From positions 37,975 through 101,974 of the forward strand of contig JAMQCK010000068.1 of the NCBI GenBank assembly GCA_024196135.1: DNA of 64,000 bases, in the 5' to 3' direction. The DNA comes from Pleurotus ostreatus/Saccharomyces cerevisiae fusant. Its lineage: Eukaryota; Opisthokonta. Within the stretch, counting starts at the first letter, position 1; the number at the start of each line of letters is the position of its first letter. The position numbers were made by a program, and so were the translations under genes. The notes beneath the pieces were generated by a model. It was not told the DNA's origin. It was given only the letters and a program-made list of their open reading frames with translations, and searched no databases. Below, piece after piece: positions 1-13,234 of this stretch.

Positions 1-3000
1 AGCAAAATGCCCTCCCCGCGAGTGCACACATACCCCCGGCGCACGTTTTCTGACCGCGCGCACGTCCAGATGCGCTCGACACCGGCTCGAACAAGTCCGC
101 GATCGTGACGTGCAACAAGCTGCTCAAGAAGCAGCCGAAAAACACGCTCGTCAAGGTGCGTTACACGTGTAGCCGACTGGGTGCGCGGAAGCTAACGGGT
201 GGTCACTTCGCAGGCGCTCAAGTCGCTCGCACTGGTGCGGTCGCAGAAGGTCGAAGAGTCGCTCGCGCTGTGCGATGAGGTGCTCGCTACGAAGCCGACG
301 GACGATGCTATCCTCACCGCCATGATGCATGTTTTGCGCGGCCTCGGACGCAGTACGCATGTCGACGTGCGATCGGGCGACCCGGTGCTGACGGTGCATA
401 GACAACGACATGGTTGCCATGTTCGAGGACGCGTTCAAGCAGCAGCCCAACAACGAGGAGCTCGGCTGCCAGACGGTCTTCGCTAATATCCGTGCACTCC
501 GATGGAAGACGGCCCAGCAGGTGCGTATGCGAAGTCAGGGGCATCCATTCACCTACTCACAACACCCCATAGCTCTCGCAAAAGCTGTTCCGAACCTTCA
601 GCGACGAGCGCTACCTCTACTGGAGCGTCATGTGCAGCGTCCTGCAGGTGCGTACCCCGTACTTCCCCTCCCGATCATGCCTAACCCTTGCTCAGGCTCA
701 CGACCCCACCACGCCCGAGAACATGAAGCCGATCCTCTTCAAGCTCGCTGCCAAGCTGCTCGAGCAGTCCCCCAACCCCTCCTTCGTTAGCGCCGACCGC
801 TTCCACCTGCACCTCTCCGTGCTCAAGGAGACCGCCGACTGGAAGGCTGCGAACAAGCTCCTTGACACCGACATCGGGCGCGTCATCTGCGATACGAACC
901 TCTCATGCAATGAGCTGCGGCGCGAGATCATCCGCGCGCAGGGCAAGCTTCGGGAGGAGGGCGCGACCGCGGAGGTCCGCATCGGTGAGAAGGGGTGAGT
1001 GATGGCAGCGCTAGCAGATAGAATTCTGAAGCTGACACCTTACACCTTGCAGTGACCGCAACTGGTTCGAGTTCGTCTCCTTGCTGGACGGCACGTTCGC
1101 CGAGCCGGAATCAGAGGATGCGCAGGAACGCGTGACGAAGACGCGCCAGTTCCTTGAGAGCATTAAGGAGAAGGATGGCAAGGCTGACCGCTCCGCTCAT
1201 TTGGCTGCCCTCGAGCTCGAGAAGCGCGCCAGGGAACATAAGCTTAGCAGCGGTGAGCATTACAAATCCAATCACTTGCGTCTTCTTATCTTGGTGCAGA
1301 GTCCCTTCTTCCGCAGCTGAAGGCCTACTTTGAGGCCTTTGGCACGAAGGCTGTCTGCTACGAGGACCTCAAGCCATACGTCACCGTCCTCACGCCCGAA
1401 GAGGCCACTGAGTGGCAGGCCTTCCTCCAGCCTATCACCGAATCTTTCGTGCGTCAAGACATCCCATCAGTCTGGTCCCCCTCGCTGACCTCTCGCAGAC
1501 GAACGGCAACGAACTGCAACGAACCATTAACGCCCACAAGCTCCTACGCCACACCTCTACCCCCACCGTCGACTCCGAGCTCGCAAGCGTACAGACCTTC
1601 ACCAAGCAGTACCGCGAGGGCCTGCAATTCGGTGACCACCTCCCGACGACCGAGCTGCAGCCCGCAGACGACCTGGCGATCCTCGCCGGCCAGACCTTCG
1701 TCAGCCTATGGACGATCACGGGCGAGCAGAAGCACCTGTACAGCGCGGCGGCCTTCCTCGAGTACGCCTTGACGAAGAGCAACCAGGCGTTCGAGATGCG
1801 CTTGATGCTTGTGCGGATATACCGGTTGATAGCGGCTCCGGCGCTGGCGTTGGAGCAGTACCGCGCGATGGGCGCGAAGAACGTGCAGCAGGATACGTTG
1901 TCGCACTTCATCTTGTCGAGAGCATCACTGTTCTCGTTGGCGCCGGTTGGCGACATCACGATGATGGCCGAGTGCATGGAGTCCATGCAGATCTACCTCA
2001 GCAACGCGAATGAGGTGCGTGTACACCATCCATTAGTTTCGCCCTTATTCTAATACCCCTCCAGACCAGCGAATTCATCACCCGCGCCTTCAACGCCGAG
2101 AAGTACTCGCAGATCCCCGAATTCATCGCCTTTGAGGAGCGCCTCGAGACCTCCGTGCAGAAGGACCTCGTCAAGATGGAGCATCTCCGCATGCGCCTCA
2201 CGCACGAGACCATCTCGAACGACGTGACGGACATGGAGCTCATCGAGCTCAAGTTCGGCTCGGAGAAGCCGCCGCATGACAACCGCGACTACGACATCCT
2301 CGTCAACTACCAGCCCGCGAGCTCGAAGTCGTTCCTGGAGCAGACGACGCTGTTTGGGAAGGTGGAGTCGGTGAGTACAGAAAGGAGAGGTTGGGGTGAT
2401 AATGACTGATGGGTTTGGCAGTGCGGCTGGTTGAACATCTTCTTGAAGATGTACATCCGTGCGCTGCAGATGGCGAGTGATTTGGACGAGACGGTGGAGG
2501 ACAAGCTGCTCGTTGGTGACCGGCCAAAGGTCGCCACTGATGCCGAAGGTCGGAAAGCCAACCGCGAGAAGCTTTTGGAGCGGACAGACGAAGAGCTTGC
2601 TGAGGTGCGTGATACGTGCCAAGAACTGATTTCGGCCTCAATGCTAACAAACGTACAGCTCACTGATGATGAGCGCGCACTCGTCGACTTCGTCCGGGAA
2701 CTCTCGGACTGGGCAGAGCCGCATCATGACTACACCCGGCCACCACCAGCCGTCGTCCTCGCCGAGGCTGCGAAGGTGTCTGAGCAGCGGACAGGGCACC
2801 CGTTGCGCGGGATTGAGATTCCGCCACTCCCGGCGAATGGGTCTACAAACGGCAACTGGAAGAAGGATGAGGAGCAACCACCGGTGAAGGACGCACCCGA
2901 GCTCGTGCTGAACTTCTTCGATGGTAAATAAATTGCCAAAACTAATTATTATCGGAGAATTGATGGCCTTTTTCAGGTCAAAGGAAACGCTTCGAGGAGG

Positions 3001-3398
3001 CCATCAAGCAGCAGTCGCCATTGGAGGCCATCGCTGTGGCTAACTTGACCGCGGAGGCGTTCTTGTTCGTCGTCATTGTCAGCATGCGGTTCAAGAACAA
3101 CTCGATCGTCAAGATTCACAAGCTCGGCGCTCTGGTGCAGAGCTTCAAGACGATCCGTGCAAGCGCGATCGCACTACTGAAGGACATCTCCGCTGCGCTG
3201 CTCGCGCGCGCCGAGCAGGAGGGCACCTCCGAGGCACGGAAAGCCTTCGTCGAGGACTGCGCCCTCGTCACAGCGGCTTCGGTGGACCACGACTTTGTCT
3301 TGAACGTCGGCAAGAAGGTAACAGACTCGCGGAAGAAGATATTGGAGGGCGTAGGGAAGGGCATTCAGAAGCTGAGCACGACGTACGTGCAGTTCTGA
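1..3398 (+). CDS. NAA25: NatB N-terminal acetyltransferase auxiliary subunit (NAA25/Mdm20), 5' partial
   Basis: This is the non-catalytic subunit of the NatB complex, which acetylates nascent proteins beginning Met-Asp, Met-Glu, Met-Asn or Met-Gln. The family anchors the catalytic subunit NAA20 to the ribosome through TPR-like helices. The first 69 bases read as intron ending in cag, and coding sequence starts at 70 with a helix-rich stretch (NKLLKKQPKNTLVKALKSLA), so the true start lies left of the window. Eight or more short introns separate exons that keep one frame, including pieces with LALVRSQKVEESLALCDEVL, AHDPTTPENMKPILFKLAAK and LEYALTKSNQAFEMRLMLVR. The last exon gives AVANLTAEAFLFVVIVSMRF and ends STTYVQF at 3398. 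The visible part is roughly 900 residues, near the usual family size. MED16 follows on the same strand after 283 bp. Family assignment is firm; exact exon ends are inferred. Confidence 0.88.
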
Positions 3399-3681
3399 AG
3401 AGGGATTTTACTGTATGTTGTATGGAATGGGGATGTAAAAGTAATCTACCTTATATGCCGCACGTCACATAGACTAGTACTACACCACCACTCCAATCTT
3501 AGCGGATTGTAACGGCTTGTATAACCTGATTGCCAGCACGAATATCGCAAGTTCTCGCTATCGGCACCCAATTCGGAAGGCTTTGTTTCGAGGCAACTTC
3601 CGAATGTGCACGTGGGATATTCCTTGTTCTTCCCGACACGCGACCATTGTTCTCCTTCCCCCCTCATCACGCGTCTAATTC

Positions 3682-6600
3682 ATGCTAGCTACGTCCAAAA
3701 CCAAAGACAAGCAGGAGACAGAATGGGAAGCCGACTGGTGGCAATTCCAACCCCTGCTTGACCGCACGCCCACCCGGCCCGTCGAATGGTCGACCTCCTC
3801 CCTGATCTTCACCGCGGACCACTCCAGCCCCATCCTCACCGCGCGCCATTTCTCGTCCTCCAAGCAGTTTGAGCTTCCACCGCCGGCTACCGCCGATGAG
3901 ATGCAAAACTTCATGACTACTTTCCGCCCGCCGACTCTCATCTCTGCCGCGCCATCGGGGGACTGGCTGTTCGCGTACTATCCTGGGAATGGGAAGAACC
4001 GATGTTGTTTATGGCATCGTGGGGACGCGCTTGATAGCTGGACTGTGAATGACCATTGGTCTGAACCGTCGGACGTGATTGCCGCGGAGTGGGTGGGCTT
4101 ACCGCGAGAGGTGCGCATACGTCCTCTACGCGGAATCTCGTACTCACACTCACATAGTGGACAGTCAACGACGATGGCACTGCTTCCCGTCTACCTCCCC
4201 GCGGGTCGCCCACCCCCGTCCTGTCTCAAGGTCTCGTCGTCGTCACTCGAAATCACAGCTTAAAGCTCTTCTACTACCGCCACTACCAGAAGAATGTCAA
4301 GATCATTCCCCTCACACTCATGAACATGTGTGTAAACGTCGAGGCCAACACGAAGCCCGAGATAGAGGGACCACCCCTACCTGGCTGCGTGCGGCTCTGC
4401 GCGAAGGCGGCGATCGGCGTGAACTACAACGGTGCGCTATGGCTACGTGTACGCCCTTGTCAGCCTGCGTAAGCTGATGAATAGCCAAGACTCGTCTCTG
4501 TTAATTGCTTCCCGCCTGTATCGCGTTCCGGCACGAAATGCAGTACCCCAAGCGACCTTCGACGTCGACGACGATCCGCAAGGCATCGAATGGGAACAGT
4601 GGGGCGAAGAGCCCACCATAGAACTTGCTGAGTGTGCCCTCCGCTTCAACGGCGAGCAAATGAGTAGGTCCTGCTCACTTCTAGATGTACAAAACCTTCA
4701 TCCTGCCTCAAGGTCTCCATGTACAGGTCATGCCACCACTACACCCTCGCAACGCAGCACCCGTCGCCGAGATGGCATTCGTCAGTGCGCCGCCAAGAGC
4801 TGTAGAGGGCCAGCAGACACCAACGACGCCTGGCGAGCGATTTCTCGTCGTGTCGCACCTGGACTTTGGCGACTGTAAGACGCGCCCTGTTGGTAATTGA
4901 CGAACTCCCATCCCTGACCACGAGCAGACACATCACCGCCAAAATCCAAGCTCACTAGCTATTCACTTGTTCTCAAGGATCAAAATACAACAAAAAGACA
5001 CTGGGTAGGTTCCGAATGTTCACCAATTTCAGCTATCAGAGTCGCTGACCTCGTTTGTGTCAGGAAGTCAAGGAAGAGGCGACGCGGTCTTTCGAGCCGG
5101 ATGTCGTGACATCGCTCCTGCCATGTAAGGTGCCGACTCGCGGGATCTACGCTACCGTCTTGCATCGCTCGGGGAAGTTAACGCGAGGGCGAGAGCGGGC
5201 ATGCATAGGACAGATCCGTCACTTGAATCTGTATGTGATGTCTTTGTACACAAGGAATCGTCTCACTCATCCACTTATCTGCGCTCGTCAGACCAGATCT
5301 TGCTGATGCCCCAAATTCAACGCCAACACCCATCGTGATTCCTGCAAAGCACATCGGATGCGACTGTACGTGGCCTTCAATGGTTATTAAGCAAGCTAAT
5401 CCTCTCGTCTAGTACCTCTCTACACTACCATCTCCTCCAACGGCACCCTTCTATGTGCTATCGCGCACAACCGGCCCAATGTGTACATGCTCCCACAACC
5501 ATCGTCGGACCCCTCGGCAATGGCGGAAGACGACAAGCCAACACCGCCTCCCCAACTCGCCCGCCAGATCGCCGCAGCGCTGTACAATCGTCGACGCATG
5601 GGTGATCTTACACATCTACTTTCCATGCCTACAACGCCCACTGATGATGCACGCGACACGCTGGCGGGCGTGCTGCAAGTGCTGCAGAAGAACGCCAGCG
5701 CAAGGACACGTGTGGACTATCGGTGGATTGTGCTGGGCCTGGCAGTGGAGGTGTATCGGTCGCGCGCTCAACGAGCCAAGGACGAGGAGAAGACCGAGCT
5801 TGGCCGGAGGTGGCGCGCGGGGCGGGATATGTGCTCCTTGTTCGCGATACAGCTGGCGTTCAAGGAGTGTAGTGATGAGAACGGGAAATACCATCTTGGT
5901 GAGCGTGTTTTTGTGCGCGAGACGTTGTGGGCATATTGATCGTCGTATAGATGCACTGTGGCAACTCGTCAGCTTGTGTAGCTGGTTTGTGGGTTATTTG
6001 GAGCGGCTCATGAAGGAGACGGTGCAGTTTGGGAATTTGCCAGCTCCGGAGAAGCCGAAGGAGGAGGACGATCTATTCGGCTCGGCGCGTATGTTCATTC
6101 GCCATGTATATGGTATCACATCTCGCTCACGCCTTTGCAGCCACCTCCCCGGAAAACTCAACATGGACAGCACCTTCAGGCGCTGAGACCATCCCATCGC
6201 CTACACTCCTGCCCTTCACGCATGTCGCATTGACCGAAACCTTACTGCACGTCGTCCAGCAAGTCAACAAGTTGCGCGAACAGGTGAATACGGCGAACAT
6301 CAACAACGAACGTGCTTTCATGGCGAAGAATGTGCTGGTGGACGTGGTTGATTGTGCGGGCGTGTCCTTGAAAGACCTTGAAAAGCTTTTCGAGGAGGTG
6401 AAGGGCATGGTCGATGAGTCGATTGACGGTATGTGGCGCTCCTCTTGAAGGGAATTTCTGTCGCTGATCGCACTGTGCGCACGACAGAAACACAGCAGCA
6501 GCTCAGCCTTGTCTCGTGCAAGCCGATGCACGAAACTCGTTCGGCGGTCCACACCATCGCGTGCAAGATCACCACATCTCCCGTCCTCGACAAGATGCGC

Positions 6601-6945
6601 CTCTTCATCCGGCCCACTGATCTCGTCGACGGCCTCGGGCGCCTCTCCCTAGGCGACTTCGATCCGCCCTCATCAAACACCCCCGATGACGCGGCCACGC
6701 CCTTACCCGACACCTCTAGCGGCACGAGCAGCGCGCGGAAGGAGCACGACAGGGACATGGTGACGAAGGCGCCGTTGGGACAGCAGCGGGAGGCATATGT
6801 CTGCTTGCGATGTGGTGGGAAGTCGGATTTACCGGTGGATTTGGCGGAGCCGGATATTGGATGTCAGGGGTGGAGGATTTGGGAGGGGAGGTGGGCGAGC
6901 GAGTGTATATGCGGGGGCTCGTGGATAACGGCGGCCAATGCGTGA
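3682..6945 (+). CDS. MED16: Mediator complex subunit 16 (Med16)
   Basis: This is a tail-module subunit of Mediator, which links DNA-bound activators to RNA polymerase II in the nucleus. The start at 3682 opens a short N-terminal stretch leading into a beta-propeller-like region (LISAAPSGDWLFAYYPGNGK, then VVVTRNHSLKLFYYRHYQKN), as in the fungal Med16 N-terminal domain. A helical middle region follows with the family-typical DALWQLVSLCSWFVGYLERL near 5950. The C-terminus has paired Cys signatures: CLRCGG near 6810, then W-R-I-W, then CICGGSW just before the stop at 6943-6945. About a dozen short introns interrupt it, and the protein would be about 850-900 residues. No frameshift was seen when exons were joined by phase. 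The assignment rests on the conserved C-terminal half, since the propeller part diverges quickly in fungi. Confidence 0.82.
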
Positions 6946-7376
6946 AGATATAGGGTCACATATTTTTCGAGGAATATACTGATAATCTCACGTGGAAGTT
7001 GAACACCGGGATCAGAAGGCTATCACTCCCAAATCGGGAAGGCCTTGTTCTTGCGTTCATGCCATCCGCTCCTCCCAATCTACGTCTATGAACGTAGCAG
7101 CCGTTATGAGACCTCTGATACAGCCGATGCTTGTCTTCAGTCATACGGCCCGGACATGAACGCGTCGAGGGAAAGGCGGAGTATAGCGCGTTCACGTGCG
7201 GCCCAGCTGAATTGACATCGAACGCTGCGCGGGGCCAAGGCGGGCGGTCAGAGGGCCGTCCAGGCGCGCGTGACGAGTCGGCGCACACGGGACTCGGCTC
7301 GCTCGCTACCTGACGTTGCAGTTCACACAGGGCACACAGCACACCGCGTCTTGTCACCGACCATCACCATCCGGCC
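6946..7376. other. Intergenic spacer, MED16 to NNT
   Basis: This 431-bp stretch lies between two + strand genes and must hold the MED16 3' end and the NNT promoter and leader. Short open frames occur on both strands but none resembles a protein. I see no clear TATA box. Confidence 0.6.
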
Positions 7377-10300
7377 ATGGTCTGGATCCCGCCGCCCTCT
7401 GTGGCGGCATTGCGACACGCGCAGCGCATTGCGCATTCCTGGCAGCGGGTTGGGCTGAGCTGTGGTGCGTGTGGGGTATTGGGTGGTGTTCGTCGTCGGT
7501 GCTCATCGAGTCATCTGCCAGGCCGCCGCACGCTTCACACATCGTCCAGAGTGTGCGATGCGACCAGCGCGAGCCCCACCCTCGAGAGCACGCCCTACTC
7601 CTCACTCAGCGTCGGCGTGCCGAAGGAGATCTTCCCCAACGAGCGACGCGTCGCGCTCACCCCCGCCAACGCCGCTCTGCTCCGGAAGAAGGGCTTCAAG
7701 CAGGTCCTGATCGAGCGCGGCGCCGGCGCAGAGGCCCAGTTCACCGACGCTGCGTACGAGGCGGCGGGCGCAACGCTCGTCAGCCGCGATGAGTTATTCA
7801 CTGGCTCGGATATTACTCTCAAGGTTCGGCCTCCCCTCAAGGGCGAGGAGGACGCGCGGTTGAAGGAAGGAAGCACGTCGATTTCCTTCCTCTACCCGGC
7901 CCAGAACCCCGATCTCGCAAAGACGCTTGCGGAGCGCAAGGTCAATGCATTCGCTGTGAGCCTTCCCAACTCCATTATACAATGTGCGCGGTGCCCTGAT
8001 TGCGGTCATAGATGGACATGATACCCCGTATCTCTCGCGCGCAGGTCTTCGATGCACTGAGGTAGGTATCCTTGGCTATCCTTCGGCTAACAATTGTCAC
8101 TGACATGGAATCCAGTTCGATGGCCAACATCGCAGGGTACAAGGCAGTATTAGAGGCTTCCAATCACTTCGGACGTTTCTTGACAGGTCAAGTTACTGCC
8201 GCTGGGTGAGTACACTTTCTCAGTCTTCTACGCAAGCATGCTGACCCTCCTTATAGCAAAGTTCGTATCAAATTATAGCGGTCGACTATTTCCTGACGAA
8301 GCTTTGACAGATTCCTCCCGGCAAGGTTCTCGTGATTGGTGCCGGTGTTGCTGGTCTTAGCGCTATCGCTACCGTAAGAAACGCTTGTCACTTTCTCTCT
8401 CAGTATTGGACTGAATGCGACGCGAACAGGCTCGCCGTCTTGGTGCTATCGTCAGAGGCTTCGATACTCGCTCGGTCGCTCGTGAACAGGTCCAATCGCT
8501 CGGTGCTGAATTCCTCGAGGTCTCCGTCCAGGAAGAGGGCGGCGGCGGTGGAGGCTACGCGAAGGAGATGTCCAAGGAGTTCATCGAAGCAGAGATGGCC
8601 CTCTTCATGGCGCAATGCAAGGACGTCGACATCGTGATCACAACGGTAAGGTGCTCTCCCGTGAAGGACAGGCAGTCTACTCACGTAGACGTAGGCTCTC
8701 ATACCCGGCAAACCCGCCCCGAAGCTCATCACGGCTGAGATGGTCGCCGCTATGAAGCAAGGCTCCGTCATCGTTGACCTCGCAGCCGAAGCCGGCGGCA
8801 ACTGCGCCCTCACCAAGCCCGGCGAGCTCAACGTCGTCAACGGCGTCACCATCGTCGGCTATACGGACCTCCCCTCGCGCCTCCCCACCCAGTCCTCGAC
8901 GCTCTACTCGAACAACATCACCAAGTTCCTCCTCTCCCTCGGCGGCGACGGCAAGTTCGCCATCGACCTCTCCGACGAGGTTGTCCGCGGCTCGCTCGTC
9001 GTCCACAAGGGCCAAATTCTCCCGCCCGTCGAGCGCAAACTGCCCCCGCAGCCCACGCCGCGCCCGACCCCGTCTAAGGAGGAAGTCGCCGAAAGCAAGG
9101 CCCTCACCCCCTGGCAGCAAGCCACGCGCGAGGTCGCCGCCGTCACCGCGGGCATGGGCGGCGCCGTCGGCCTCGGCAAGGCCACCGGCGCGGCCTTCAT
9201 GGACAACTTCTTCACCTTCGGCCTCGCGAGCCTCGTCGGCTACCGCGTCGTGTGGGGCGTCGTGCCCGCGCTGCACTCGCCGCTGATGAGCGTGACGAAC
9301 GCGATCTCGGGTGTGGTGGGGATCGGGGGCTTGTTTATCATGGGCGGGGGCTATTTGCCGGGGACGGTGCCGCAGGCGCTGGGCGCGCTGTCGGTGCTGT
9401 TGGCGAGTGTGAATGTGGCGGGTGGGTTTGTGATTACGAAGAGGATGTTGGATATGTTCAAGCGTGAGTGATGAGTGGGGAAGGCAAGGATAGTGTGTAC
9501 TGAAGTTGTGACAGGTCCTACCGATCCGCCCGAGTATAACTGGCTGTACGCGATTCCTGCGACTGTATTCACGGGCGGCTTCTTGGCTGCTGCGAGCACC
9601 GGCATGGCTGGACTGGTGCAAGCGGGTTACCTGACTAGCAGTCTGCTGTGCATAGGTAGGACGCATCCCTCTTGACCTCAAGTTGTACTCACTTTCCTCT
9701 AGGCTCGTTAACCGGCTTGTCCGCTCAGGCGACCGCGCGTCACGGCAACATCCTCGGTATGCTTGGCGTCGGCTCTGGCATTCTCACATCCCTCGCGGCT
9801 GTTGGCTTTCCGCCCGAAGTACTTGTGCAGTTTGCAGCGCTCGCTGCGATCGGAGGTACCTTCGGTACCATCATCGGACGCAGGACATCCGCAACAGAGC
9901 TCCCGCAAATGGTCGCAGCTCTTCACAGGTATGCCCCCTCCATCCCTTCTCCCCTCCGCCCTTCCACCCCCTAACCCACCCCTCCCAGCGTCGTCGGCCT
10001 CGCCGCCGTCCTCACCTCCATCGGCTCCGTCGTCGCCGACCCCGCCCACGCCTCCACCCTCCACCTCGTCACCGCCTACCTCGGCGTCGTCATCGGCGGC
10101 ATCACCTTCACCGGCTCCATCGTCGCCTTCCTCAAGCTCGCCGCGAAGATGTCCTCGCGCCCTCTCGCCCTCCCGGGGAAGCACCTCATCAACTCGGGGA
10201 TCCTGGGCCTCAATGCGGCGACGATGGCGGCGTTCATTGCAAGCGCGCCGGCGGCGCCGGTTACGGCTGCGGCGTTTTTGGGCGCGAGCACGCTTTTGAG

Positions 10301-11587
10301 CTTTATTCAAGGGTTTACGACGACGGCGGCGATTGGGGGTGCGGATATGCGTGAGTTTGGGTGCGTTCAGGGAAGGGAATGGGGCTGATAAATGTGTGTA
10401 GCTGTCGTGATCACGGTGTTGAACGCGTATTCGGGCTTCGCGCTGGTCGCTGAAGGTGAGGGGTCCTCCATTGTTCCATGACGACTCGTTCTGACACAGG
10501 AGTGCAGGCTTTATGCTGGATAATCCACTGCTCACGACTGTTGGCGCTCTGATCGGGACCAGTGGTTCGATTCTATCGTATATTATGGTTTGTCGTGCTT
10601 GATCCTTCGGGAATTCGACTGACAATTGACAGTGTGTCGCGATGAATCGGTCTTTGACGAATGTCCTCTTCGGTGGAATAGCGCCCTCCGCACTGCAAGT
10701 AGACGCGAAGATAGAGGGTGTCATCACCAAAACTTCAGTGGACGACACGGTGGAGGCTTTGTCGAACGCAGAGAACGTCATCTTGGTACGACGTGACCAT
10801 CTTCTATTGAGAACTGTGGGCTCACAACGTACGGAGGTTGTCGGTTATGGAATGGCTGTCGCGAAAGCGCAGTACGCTATCTCTGAAATATGCTCTATGC
10901 TACGTTCGAGGGGCGTGAACGTGCGGGTGAGTACAACACTCGATCTTTCCACTTCTCTGGTATAGCTAACAACATGCAGTTCGCCATCCACCCTGTCGCA
11001 GGGCGCATGCCTGGGCAATGCAACGTGCTGCTCGCGGAGGCGTCGGTGCCGTACGACAGTAAGTCAAGTAGTTCTCAGTCGATGGGCTCTCGCTGACATG
11101 TCTGCGCTATAGTTGTCCTCGAGATGGACGAGATCAACGACGATTTCAAGGAAACCGACGTGACGCTCGTCATCGGTGCCAACGATACCGTCAACCCGAT
11201 TGCGCTCGAGCCGAACTCCTCTATTGCGGTAAGCTGTCCCCTCTTGTAGTGCTTTTGCAGTGTCTAAGGCTATGATTCACAGGGAATGCCCGTTTTGCAC
11301 GCATGGAAATCCGTAAGCTTCGTGTTTTTGGCACCGTTGCCACAAATTTTGACCACCTCTGCAGAAACAAGTCATCGTGATGAAGCGCGGCATGTCGAGC
11401 GGCTACGCGGACGTTCCCAACCCGATGTTCTTCATGCCGAACACGAAGATGCTGTTCGGGGATGCGAAGGATAGTTGTGAAGGTGCGTATCAATGCTAGC
11501 CTTCGAATTTGGCCAGCGTTCGATTGCGCTGATGCTAACGTTGAATCCTCAGCGATCAAGCGAGGCCTGGAAGGCAAGGGGCAGTAG
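7377..11587 (+). CDS. NNT: NAD(P) transhydrogenase, mitochondrial (proton-translocating)
   Basis: This inner-mitochondrial-membrane enzyme transfers hydride between NADH and NADP+ coupled to proton movement, supplying NADPH. The start at 7377 gives an Arg/Ser-rich leader of about 80 residues consistent with mitochondrial import. Domain I follows ([20 protein letters not shown]), with the NAD-binding Rossmann motif in [17 protein letters not shown] near 8325. Domain II has many membrane segments from about 9160 to 10600. Domain III ends the protein with the NADP-binding loop [12 protein letters not shown] near 10845, [19 protein letters not shown] and [20 protein letters not shown]. Both halves are fused in one polypeptide, as in eukaryotic enzymes, where bacteria use separate subunits. 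About a dozen short introns are needed, and the product would be about 1,100 residues. All joins keep frame, so it looks functional. The stop codon is at 11585-11587. Confidence 0.95.
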
Positions 11588-12189
11588 TTGCCGGAGTTGA
11601 TACCAATTGTATATTTACTGACGAAAATCGATCATGGACTTTTCTCCCAAGGTGGTCGTTGCGCAATGCGCTTGCGGCATCAGCCAGAGTTGGAAGCGGA
11701 AGTGGAAGTGGAATACTGACCCAAAGTGTCATGTCAATGCACTTCCCACTCGTAAGGTATACTACTCGTGCAAAGGAAATCAAGTTATGCGCTGGCGGTA
11801 GTATCACACATCCATACATGAGGCGACAGCGTTCAGTCCTAGCGGTTTGACAGGGCGTCTAGCGAAATTGCCACTCCTTCTAATGATAACCAGCATATTG
11901 GATTACGAACAAACCAGGAGATTGAGTACGAGTATAATTACATACTTAGTAACTTCAGCAAGAACTTCAGAGCGTGATACGACGCGACAGCCTAAGGGAA
12001 AGCAAGGGATACATGCAAGGGTAAACCATCCAGACCGTTCCGCACTCTGGCTGAAATGAGAAGGTCGATGTGAATGAGAGTATGACGCGGGCCAGTTGAA
12101 GCGGCGACCGACTTCTGTTCGTTCTGGTTGATACATGAATAGGCGGTCGACGGGTCGGGAGTAGAACCGCACCTCAAGCAACTATTCGG
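11588..12189. other. Intergenic spacer after NNT
   Basis: This 602-bp region lies between the convergent NNT gene and the first small-family gene. Only short unconvincing open frames occur, and no RNA gene or repeat was recognised. It presumably holds the two 3' untranslated regions. Confidence 0.55.
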
Positions 12190-12786
12190 TCACATCTTGG
12201 CTACCCTATACCACTTCGGCTCGTCACCCTCCTGGTGAATATACTTCGCAACAGTGGTGACCTGCTCAGGGTCCGGCAGCGAGCTGGTTCGACGAGAGGA
12301 ATTGTCCGCGAACACGATTGCTGGAGCTTTATGGTCCCCGTCGCGAACGAACGTCAGCTCGAAATTGTCCATGTTGCGCAAATCGAAGCGGTTCAGGCAG
12401 TGCCTGGGAATGATGGAATACAGGGCCTCCATCTCATTTCCCCACCAAGACTGGTACTCCTCCTCGTTGAGCCCCGGCGGCGCTGGGCCAAAGTGTGCGT
12501 CGTTGAAGGACTTCATGCCCTTCTCTGTGAGCATGAGGGCATACACCATGTGGCGGTGGCGTTTCTTGTGCGACGAGGTAGGGACGGGACGAGGGCGCCG
12601 TTCACGCCTTTTGGTCGTTGTCCGCGCCTTGCCCGTCCCAGAGGGCAATTCGTCGGCGAATGAGACTCGCTTCGAAGGAACAGCTAACGTAGAGGGCACA
12701 TCCTCTCCAACAAGCACAGGAGGGTCTTGCATTGTTGAACTTGGTGGGAGCGGAGAAGACAATAGTGATGCCGCATGGCACTTCAT
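12190..12786 (-). CDS. Small unknown protein, family copy 1
   Basis: I do not recognise this protein. It is a single-exon frame of 198 codons from 12786, or 180 from the internal Met at 12732, which better matches the start of its neighbour. The N-terminal third is low-complexity and basic (TTKRRERRPRP). The rest is a conserved block of about 120 residues: HMVYALMLTEKGMKSFN, HFGPAPPGL, a WW pair, SIIPRHCLNRFDLR, FADNSSRRTS and VAKYIHQEGDEPKWYRVAK. The same block appears in the gene at 13235-13813 and, broken, at 17175-17689. No signal peptide or membrane segment is visible. The conserved Trp, His and Cys residues and a near-invariant spacing suggest a folded domain under selection. Function is unknown. 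The two intact copies and the broken one share orientation, which suggests local tandem duplication. Confidence 0.72.
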   Translation of the reverse strand: MKCHAASLLSSPLPPSSTMQDPPVLVGEDVPSTLAVPSKRVSFADELPSGTGKARTTTKRRERRPRPVPTSSHKKRHRHMVYALMLTEKGMKSFNDAHFGPAPPGLNEEEYQSWWGNEMEALYSIIPRHCLNRFDLRNMDNFELTFVRDGDHKAPAIVFADNSSRRTSSLPDPEQVTTVAKYIHQEGDEPKWYRVAKM

Positions 12787-13234
12787 TGATCATTTCTTCC
12801 CCTTACGGTAGGCTCACTCAGAATTGCAGTAGCCCTCATCAAGTCAAACAAGGTCATGTTCACGGCCTTGAATCAGCGGAGTGGGTAATTCACGCGATGG
12901 GAGCCCAGTGCACTGCACTGCATAAGACTTTACACGTCGAGGTCTCGCGTAGGTCGACACTGTCCTTCGCTATACGGAGCACCTCGCGCAGCAAACAAGT
13001 GATTGAGTAATATTACAAAGAAACATTGAACAGAACAGCATGGGAAAGCAAGGACGTATGTGCGACGATGGAGGATCCGGATGATTGGGCTCGAGCAGAT
13101 GTAATGTTTGTGTGACATGAAGGGGTGACGCGACTACAGCCCTTGAAGCCCTACGAGGCAAAGGTGCCCGATACGATCTAAATGCTTCGTGAACAAGTGC
13201 TGAGAGGTATAGAAAGGCCACGCACCTCGAGCGA
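12787..13234. other. Spacer between family copies 1 and 2
   Basis: These 448 bp separate two tandem paralogues on the - strand and should contain the promoter of copy 1. No gene, repeat or clear TATA element was recognised. Confidence 0.5.

Noticed and set aside
10076..10299. Long + and - strand frames overlapping the NNT membrane domain
   Set aside because: They are shadows of the NNT coding frame in GC-rich DNA; the NNT exons explain the sequence.
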